From positions 62,001 to 126,000 of the forward strand of contig JAUIAS010000004.1 in assembly GCA_030425395.1 (NCBI GenBank): DNA of 64,000 nucleotides, given 5' to 3'. The notes under the pieces were generated by a model, which was not told where the DNA came from, made no database searches, and saw nothing but the letters and a program-made list of their open reading frames with translations. Source of the stretch: Alphaproteobacteria bacterium. Its GTDB lineage: Bacteria; Pseudomonadota; Alphaproteobacteria; Rhodobacterales; Rhodobacteraceae. The translations under genes and the position numbers were made by a program. Numbering within the stretch: position 1 is the stretch's first letter; each line of letters begins with the position of its first letter. This document shows positions 58,178 to 64,000 of the stretch, piece after piece.

Positions 58178-58190
58178 GGGACAGGAGACC

Positions 58191-59999
58191 ATGACACTCA
58201 ACGATACCGTGCTCCGGGTCACGGAGCGGATCTTTGCGCGCAGCGAAGCCACGCGCAAACCTTACCTTGCCCGGATGGCGCAGGCGCGAGCCAAAGGCCC
58301 GGCGCGCGCGCACCTTTCATGCAGTGGACAGGCCCACGCCTATGCCGCGTCCGGGGCGGATAAATCCCGGCTGGCCACCGAAACAACCGGCAACCTGGGC
58401 ATTATCACGGCCTATAACGACATGTTGTCAGCCCATCAGCCGTTTGAAACCTATCCCGATGCGATCCGCGACGCGGCGCGTCAGGCGGGCGGCACGGCCC
58501 AAGTTGCGGGTGGTGTTCCGGCGATGTGCGATGGCGTCACGCAGGGCGAGGCGGGCATGGAGTTGAGCCTGTTTTCGCGTGATGTGATCGCGATGGCGGC
58601 ATCGGTGGCCCTGTCGCACAACGTATTTGACGCGGCCGTGTTTCTGGGGGTCTGTGACAAGATCGTGCCCGGTCTTGTGATCGCGGCTCAGGCGTTTGGC
58701 CATCTTCCGGCGGTGTTCCTGCCGGCGGGGCCGATGCTCAGTGGATTGCCCAATGACGAAAAGGCCAAGGTGCGCCAGAAGTTTGCAGCGGGTGAAGTGG
58801 GGCGCGACGCTTTGATGGCGGCCGAAATGGCCGCTTACCACGGCCCCGGCACCTGCACCTTCTACGGCACGGCCAACACCAATCAGATGCTGATGGAATT
58901 CATGGGCCTGCATCTTCCGGGGGCGAGCTTTGTTGCGCCGAATACGCCGCTGCGGGATGCGTTGACCCGCGCCGGTGCGAAACGTGCTCTGACACTCAGC
59001 GCCATGGGGCAAAATTATACACCTGTGTGCGATATCCTTGATGAAAAGGCATTTGTGAATGGCATCGTCGGGCTGCATGCCACAGGCGGATCGACCAACC
59101 TGCTGATCCACCTTGTTGCAATGGCGCGCGCGGGCGGCATCGTGCTGGACTGGGAAGACTTCTCGGACCTGTCCGAAGTGACCCCGCTGATGGCGCGCGT
59201 CTATCCAAACGGGCTGGCGGATGTGAATCATTTCCACGCGGCGGGCGGGCTTGGCTATATGATCGGCGAACTTCTGGACGCCGGGCTTTTGCATCCCGAT
59301 ACCCGGACGGTTGGAGGAGACGGCTTGGAGAATTATACAACCGAACCCAAGCTGATCGACGGCGATCTGGTGTGGCAACCGGGCGACAGAGACACGCTCA
59401 ACACCAAAATCTTGCGCCCGGCGGGCGATCCGTTCCAGCCCACCGGCGGGTTGAAACGGCTGTCCGGGTCGCTTGGCACCGCGGTCATCAAGGTGTCGGC
59501 GGTTTCGCCCGAACATCACATTGTCGAAGCTCCGGCGCGGGTTTTTGCCGATCAGGACGCGGTCAAGACCGCCTTCAAGGCGGGCGAGTTGACCGGCGAC
59601 GTGATTATCGTGGTGCGCTTTCAGGGCCCCAAGGCAAACGGTATGCCCGAGCTTCACAGTCTGACGCCGCTGCTGTCGATCCTGCAAGGGCGCGGGCAAA
59701 AGGTGGCTCTTGTGACCGACGGGCGGATGTCAGGCGCATCCGGCAAGGTTCCCGCCGCGATCCACGTCTGCCCCGAGGCGCTGGACGGCGGCCCGATTGC
59801 CAAATTGCGCGATGGCGATATCCTGCGCGTCGATGCAACTGCGGGTGTTCTTGATATCCTGAGCCCGGATGTTATCACGCGGAAAGCGGTTCAGGCCGAT
59901 CTAAGCGCCAACCAGCACGGAACAGGCCGCGAATTGTTCGCGGCGTTCCGCAACACAGTAGGCTCCGCCGATACCGGCGCGACCGTATTCGGAGTTTGA
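58191..59999 (+). CDS. edd: Phosphogluconate dehydratase
   Basis: 602 residues, usual length. It is an IlvD/Edd-family iron-sulfur enzyme: Cys ligands occur in [18 protein letters not shown] and [38 protein letters not shown] and [18 protein letters not shown] are family blocks. It turns 6-phosphogluconate into 2-keto-3-deoxy-6-phosphogluconate. CAGGAGA precedes the ATG. It is followed by eda with a single base between stop and start. Confidence 0.97.
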   Translation: MTLNDTVLRVTERIFARSEATRKPYLARMAQARAKGPARAHLSCSGQAHAYAASGADKSRLATETTGNLGIITAYNDMLSAHQPFETYPDAIRDAARQAGGTAQVAGGVPAMCDGVTQGEAGMELSLFSRDVIAMAASVALSHNVFDAAVFLGVCDKIVPGLVIAAQAFGHLPAVFLPAGPMLSGLPNDEKAKVRQKFAAGEVGRDALMAAEMAAYHGPGTCTFYGTANTNQMLMEFMGLHLPGASFVAPNTPLRDALTRAGAKRALTLSAMGQNYTPVCDILDEKAFVNGIVGLHATGGSTNLLIHLVAMARAGGIVLDWEDFSDLSEVTPLMARVYPNGLADVNHFHAAGGLGYMIGELLDAGLLHPDTRTVGGDGLENYTTEPKLIDGDLVWQPGDRDTLNTKILRPAGDPFQPTGGLKRLSGSLGTAVIKVSAVSPEHHIVEAPARVFADQDAVKTAFKAGELTGDVIIVVRFQGPKANGMPELHSLTPLLSILQGRGQKVALVTDGRMSGASGKVPAAIHVCPEALDGGPIAKLRDGDILRVDATAGVLDILSPDVITRKAVQADLSANQHGTGRELFAAFRNTVGSADTGATVFGV

Positions 60000-60000
60000 T

Positions 60001-60651
60001 ATGAACCTGTCCCCCCAGACTGCCAGCCAGCAAACCCGAGAGATTTGCGCTCTTGCGCCAATCGTCCCGGTTCTGGTCGTGGATGATGCTGCCGCTGCCG
60101 CGCCTCTGGCAGAAGCCCTGATCGCGGGGGGACTTCCGGCGCTTGAGGTGACGTTGCGCACCCCGGCCGCGCTTGATGCGATCCGCGCGATGTCGCAAGT
60201 CGCTGGCGGATGTGTCGGGGCAGGGACGCTTGTCACACCTGAGGACGTGCGCGCAGCCAAGGACGCGGGGGCAACTTTTGGCGTCTCACCGGGTGCCACC
60301 GATGAACTGCTTGCCGCCTGCGAGGCCGAGGGCCTTCCCTTGCTGCCCGGCGCGGCCACGGCAAGCGAAGCCATGCGCCTGCTGGCGCGGGGCTATGACA
60401 TGCTCAAGTTCTTTCCCGCCGAGGCATCTGGCGGAGCATCCGCGCTCAAGGCGATCGGCGCGCCGCTTCCGCAAATCAGCTTTTGCCCAACCGGGGGTGT
60501 CAACACGGCCAATGCCGCAAGCTATCTGAGTCTGGCCAACGTCTTGTGCGCCGGGGGAAGCTGGGTCGCGCCCAAGGATCTGGTTGCCGCCGGGAAATGG
60601 GCCGAGATCGAAAGCCTTGCACGCGATGCTGCCAAACTGGGAGCCGTATGA
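60001..60651 (+). CDS. eda: 2-dehydro-3-deoxy-phosphogluconate aldolase
   Basis: 216 residues, usual size. [22 protein letters not shown] with the Glu, [21 protein letters not shown] and [12 protein letters not shown] with the Schiff-base Lys. It splits KDPG into pyruvate and glyceraldehyde 3-phosphate. GGAG lies six bases before its ATG, inside the end of edd; its stop overlaps the pgi start (ATGA). Confidence 0.97.
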   Translation: MNLSPQTASQQTREICALAPIVPVLVVDDAAAAAPLAEALIAGGLPALEVTLRTPAALDAIRAMSQVAGGCVGAGTLVTPEDVRAAKDAGATFGVSPGATDELLAACEAEGLPLLPGAATASEAMRLLARGYDMLKFFPAEASGGASALKAIGAPLPQISFCPTGGVNTANAASYLSLANVLCAGGSWVAPKDLVAAGKWAEIESLARDAAKLGAV

Positions 60652-62258
60652 TGAACGACGTCTGGGTCCGGCTTGAACAGACGCATGGCGCGGTAAAGGA
60701 TCGCGCGATCCTGTCCCTGTTTGATGACCCGACCCGGTTTGACCGGTTTTCGGCGCAAAGCGATGGTTTGCTGCTGGATTATTCCAAGACCAATCTGGAT
60801 GGAGACTCACGGGCGCTGTTGATTGATCTTGCCACCAACGCAGGTGTGGCGGCGACCCGGGACGCGATGTTCGCGGGGGAAAAGATCAACACGACAGAAG
60901 ACCGCGCCGTTCTGCACACGGCCTTGCGGGCCGATCCTTCGCCGCCGCTGATCGTGGATGGCGATGACGTGCGCCCGGAGATTGCGCGGACCCTGACACG
61001 GATGGAACGCTTCGTCGCAGGCATCCATTCCGGCGAGATTGTTTCGCGGGTGGGAAAACGGTTCACTGATGTGGTGAACATCGGGATCGGGGGGTCGGAT
61101 CTGGGGCCGGTCATGGCGACGCTTGCGCTGGCGCCTTACCATTGCGGGCCGCGTTGCCATTTCGTGTCGAACATCGACGGCGCACATGTGACCGATACGC
61201 TGCGCGATCTGGACCCGACAACGACACTGGTGGTCATTGCGTCCAAGACGTTTACCACCATCGAAACCATGACAAATGCGCAAACGGTGCTTGGATGGCT
61301 GCGGGCAGGCATCGGTGATGACGTGGCGGACCATCTTGCGGCGGTGTCTACCAACCTTGAGAAAACTGCCGACATGGGTATCGACCCGGATCGCGTTTTC
61401 GGGTTTGCCGATTGGGTTGGCGGGCGCTATTCGCTGTGGGGGCCTGTTGGCTTGCCGATCATGCTGGCTGTGGGCGCAGACCATTTTCGCGCGTTGCTTG
61501 CCGGTGGCCGCGCGATGGACAGGCATTTCCTCACAGCTCCGTTTGCGGACAACCTGCCCGTGCTTCTTGCCTTGGTGGGGGTCTGGCACAGGAACATCTG
61601 CGGGTATTCCACCCGCGCTGTTTTGCCTTACGATCATCGCCTTGCGCGGTTGCCTGCGTATCTGCAGCAACTGGATATGGAGAGCAACGGCAAGCGGGTG
61701 TCAAAAGATGGCACCAAGCTGACCCTCCAGTCCGGTCCCATCGTCTGGGGCGAACCGGGAACCAACGGTCAACACGCGTTCTTTCAGCTTTTGCATCAAG
61801 GGACCGAGATTGTCCCGGCCGAATTTCTGATAGCTGCACAGGGCCATGAGGCCGAGCTGAAGGAACATCATGACCTTCTCAAGGCGAATTGCCTTGCTCA
61901 ATCCGAAGCGATGATGGTTGGCCGAACCTTTGAACAGGCCAAGGCCATCGCCGCGCGCCTTGGATACAAGGGCGATGCGCTGGACGCACAGGCGCATCAG
62001 CGGACGTTCCCGGGCAATCGCCCATCGGTCACGCTTGCCTATCCCAAGCTGACGCCTTTCGTGTTGGGTCAGATCATTGCGCTTTATGAACACCGGGTGT
62101 TCGTTGAGGGGGTCATCTGGGGCATCAATTCCTTTGATCAATGGGGAGTTGAACTTGGCAAGGAACTGGCCAGCACCTTGTTGCCGATTGTCGAGGGGGC
62201 CAACGCGGCGGCCAAGGATGGCTCCACACGCGGGCTTCTTGGCAAGCTGTCGGTCTGA
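60648..62258 (+). CDS. pgi: Glucose-6-phosphate isomerase
   Basis: 536 residues from ATG 60648 (or 535 from the next codon, also ATG), with GGGAG upstream and ATGA overlap with eda. SIS-domain blocks: [41 protein letters not shown] (signature), and [14 protein letters not shown]; the late Lys block VELGKELA holds the second signature. It interconverts glucose and fructose 6-phosphates and lets fructokinase product enter the Entner-Doudoroff route. Confidence 0.96.
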   Translation: MMNDVWVRLEQTHGAVKDRAILSLFDDPTRFDRFSAQSDGLLLDYSKTNLDGDSRALLIDLATNAGVAATRDAMFAGEKINTTEDRAVLHTALRADPSPPLIVDGDDVRPEIARTLTRMERFVAGIHSGEIVSRVGKRFTDVVNIGIGGSDLGPVMATLALAPYHCGPRCHFVSNIDGAHVTDTLRDLDPTTTLVVIASKTFTTIETMTNAQTVLGWLRAGIGDDVADHLAAVSTNLEKTADMGIDPDRVFGFADWVGGRYSLWGPVGLPIMLAVGADHFRALLAGGRAMDRHFLTAPFADNLPVLLALVGVWHRNICGYSTRAVLPYDHRLARLPAYLQQLDMESNGKRVSKDGTKLTLQSGPIVWGEPGTNGQHAFFQLLHQGTEIVPAEFLIAAQGHEAELKEHHDLLKANCLAQSEAMMVGRTFEQAKAIAARLGYKGDALDAQAHQRTFPGNRPSVTLAYPKLTPFVLGQIIALYEHRVFVEGVIWGINSFDQWGVELGKELASTLLPIVEGANAAAKDGSTRGLLGKLSV

Positions 62259-62602
62259 CGGGTGTCACATTTTTGGTCACAAGGCCCGGCTGCTTTGCAT
62301 GTCTGGGGTATTATCAGTTAACCCTCGTCGTTGCTGTGTGACGAACCACGCTCACACCGCGATGCGGCCTTGCAGATATGTGAACAGACACCTGCGGATA
62401 GCACCGCTGCGCTGTCCGCGCGGCGAATTTGCCGCTGAATGTATCGAGATGGTCAAGGTGAACCCCATCAACCGGTCGGAGCAACGGTTGGAACTTTGGA
62501 TCGCGGTCTTTCCACGGCTGGGCCATTGGCGCGAAACCTGCCAAAGTTGATAAAAGGGGGCCATCCTGCCCCTTGTGATGCCTCAGCAGACCGGATGACC
62601 CT
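62259..62602. other. 344-bp gap between pgi and glk
   Basis: No convincing gene. A weak hairpin (AAGGGG with CCCCTT, 62554-62574) lies just before glk and has no T run. A short frame at 62449-62550 reads like protein but has no ribosome site. The gap may hold a separate glk promoter. Confidence 0.4.
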
Positions 62603-63592
62603 ATGGCGGACACTTGGACTTTGATTGCCGATATCGGTGGAACAAATGCCCGGTTCGCGGCCTGTCAGGGGGACAGGGTGATCGACACCAAGGCTTATGA
62701 CACAGAACCCGGCCAAAGCCTTTTGTCGCTCGCGCTCAGGTATTGCTCGTCGCGTCACAGCCCGCCCGATATCGCGGTGTTGGCCGTGGCGGGGCCGGTC
62801 GCGGGCAACGCGGTGCATCTGACCAATACAGGTCATCGCCTGAATGGTGATGACCTGCGCGACGCCATCGGTGCAAGACAGGTTCATATCATCAACGATT
62901 TTGCCGCCGCAGCCTGGGCGGTTTCCGATGTGGACCCGAGCGACCTGGGTGTGATCTGTGGCAGCGCCCGGCCCGGATCGGGCACCCGGCTGGTGATCGG
63001 GCCGGGCACCGGTCTGGGCGTTGGGGCCATCAGCCCCATACACGGCGGGCTTCACGCCATCGTGGGCGAGGGCGGTCATGCCGGGATCGGCCCGCGAACA
63101 CGCGAAGATGCCGATGTCTTCGAGGCATTGCGCAATCTCTGGCCGGAGGCGTTCTTTGGACAGACCCTGACATTGGAAGCAGAAGCGATCCTAAGCGGGA
63201 CCGGGTTGCCGATGATGTATCGCGCGGTGCAATCGGTCCGGGGCAAGCCCCATACCGACATGACGCCCCAAGCGATCTTTACCACGGCGCGCGCAGGGTC
63301 CGACCCCGAAGCGGTGCGGGTCGTGTCCATTTTCAAGACCTATCTTGCCCAGCTTGCCGGGGATCTCGGGCTGAGCTTTGGGGCTACGGGGGGCGTGTTC
63401 CTTGTCGGGGGGATCGCCCAAAAGAACCCGTGGCTCTTTGACGCCGAATTCGTGGATCGGCTGCGATCCGGCGGTCGCTTTACCCGGCACCGAAGCGCGC
63501 TTGACGTCTACCTCTTGCAGCGGCCCGATTTTGGTCTGATGGGGGCGCAGAGTTATGCCGCCCTGATGGCTGCGCAAGGCCGTGGAGACTGA
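62603..63592 (+). CDS. glk: Glucokinase
   Basis: 329 residues. WTLIADIGGTNARFA (phosphate 1), NDFAAAAWAV with the catalytic Asp, GPGTGLGVGAI (phosphate 2), GEGGHAGIGPRT, and FLVGGIAQKNPWL mark the Glk/ROK-related glucokinase family. It makes glucose 6-phosphate for zwf. The ribosome site is weak. It closes the sugar-catabolic run. Confidence 0.95.
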   Translation: MADTWTLIADIGGTNARFAACQGDRVIDTKAYDTEPGQSLLSLALRYCSSRHSPPDIAVLAVAGPVAGNAVHLTNTGHRLNGDDLRDAIGARQVHIINDFAAAAWAVSDVDPSDLGVICGSARPGSGTRLVIGPGTGLGVGAISPIHGGLHAIVGEGGHAGIGPRTREDADVFEALRNLWPEAFFGQTLTLEAEAILSGTGLPMMYRAVQSVRGKPHTDMTPQAIFTTARAGSDPEAVRVVSIFKTYLAQLAGDLGLSFGATGGVFLVGGIAQKNPWLFDAEFVDRLRSGGRFTRHRSALDVYLLQRPDFGLMGAQSYAALMAAQGRGD

Positions 63593-63686
63593 TCCGCAAT
63601 CCCGTCTTCTTGCTACATATGACTTGTGCATTTTGGTAAAACAGTGTGATCTGAGCCAGTGAAAACAATAAAACCGGGAGAAAAAC

Positions 63687-64000
63687 ATGAAAAAACTGAT
63701 CGCGGCAGGAACAACTGCCTTTCTGCTGGCCACAACCGCCAATGCCGAAGAAATCAAGCTGGGCGTGATCTTTGGGTTTACGGGACCGATTGAATCCCTG
63801 ACCGGACCGATGGCGGCGGGCGCGGAACTGGCCATGAAAGAAGTCAGCGACAGCGGTCTTTTGCTGGACGGGGCCACGGTCACGTCCGTGCGCGGTGACT
63901 CAACCTGTATCGATTCGACCGCAGCCACCGCCGCCGCGGAACGGCTTGTCACGTCCGACAAGGTCAACGCCATCGTGGGCGCCGATTGTTCCGGCGTGAC
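63687..64000 (+). CDS. ABC-transporter substrate-binding protein, branched-chain-amino-acid type (3' end cut off)
   Basis: About 104 residues are visible before the window ends. A signal peptide (MKKLIAAGTTAFLLATTANA) is followed by EEIKLGVIFGFTGPIESL, MAAGAELAMKEV, and INAIVGADCSG-like text, the start of the Peripla_BP_6/LivJ fold. Two Cys (in STCIDS and ADCSG) may form a disulfide. Members bind amino acids, amides or aromatic acids in the periplasm; the ligand is open. GGGAG precedes the ATG by six bases. Confidence 0.9.
   Translation, partial: MKKLIAAGTTAFLLATTANAEEIKLGVIFGFTGPIESLTGPMAAGAELAMKEVSDSGLLLDGATVTSVRGDSTCIDSTAATAAAERLVTSDKVNAIVGADCSGV

Noticed and set aside
62449-62550. Short frame of about 33 codons between pgi and glk
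   Set aside because: Protein-like composition but no ribosome binding site and no known family; noted only in the gap entry.

Overview
The window looks like one chromosomal stretch of a marine alphaproteobacterium of the Rhodobacterales (Roseobacter group). The grounds are high GC content, an Entner-Doudoroff operon, a stand-alone aa3 oxidase subunit I, an RlmE-Ppx/GppA pair, an FnrL-type box and Roseobacter-type intergenic repeat tails. The genus cannot be fixed by reading. No tRNA, rRNA, CRISPR array, insertion sequence or integrase was seen.

Region 1 (1-28.1 kb) is an exopolysaccharide locus of the Wzx/Wzy type. It holds an ExoY-like sugar-phosphate transferase (cut by the window edge), a CpsD-like ATPase without its P-loop lysine, a Wzz-like chain-length protein, a Wzx flippase, a Wzy-like polymerase, a WecG/TagA glycosyltransferase and five further glycosyltransferases. 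Inside it lies a seven-gene minus-strand operon (23.4 to 6.3 kb) with short gaps or overlaps. It encodes a type I polyketide synthase (KS-AT-KR-DH-ACP-TE), a GT2, an NRPS protein (formyltransferase, remnant condensation domain, adenylation domain interrupted by a luciferase-like monooxygenase, carrier), a phosphopantetheinyl transferase, an SGNH protein, an SGNH-glycosidase fusion and another GT2. My main inference is that this operon makes a formylated, oxidised aminoacyl-polyketide group and attaches it to the polysaccharide or a glycolipid. This is the best candidate for an undescribed system here.

Region 2 (28.3-36.8 kb) holds housekeeping and one-carbon genes: rlmE, a Ppx/GppA phosphatase, a small virulence-factor-family protein with a methylenetetrahydrofolate reductase-like protein and a methyltetrahydrofolate:corrinoid methyltransferase, a DEAD-box helicase, and a LuxR-type regulator without a LuxI. 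A perfect palindrome lies between the regulator and a divergent secreted protein.

Region 3 (36.8-47.6 kb) is catabolic: amidase, M20 peptidase, M24 hydrolase of the metal-free type, nitrilase-type amidohydrolase, antiporter, penicillin-acylase-family hydrolase, a hydroxyacid dehydrogenase and a reductive-dehalogenase-like iron-sulfur protein.

Region 4 (47.8-64 kb) is central metabolism: ctaD with an FNR box upstream, a HIT protein, an MFS transporter with an apparent CTG start, lipB, a secreted peptidoglycan-binding-like protein, pgm, and a sugar-catabolic run (PfkB kinase, zwf, edd, eda, pgi, glk). A LacI-type operator precedes zwf, and 6-phosphogluconolactonase is absent from the run. A branched-chain-amino-acid-type ABC binding protein is cut by the right edge. 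Pgm can link glucose 6-phosphate to the nucleotide sugars needed by region 1.
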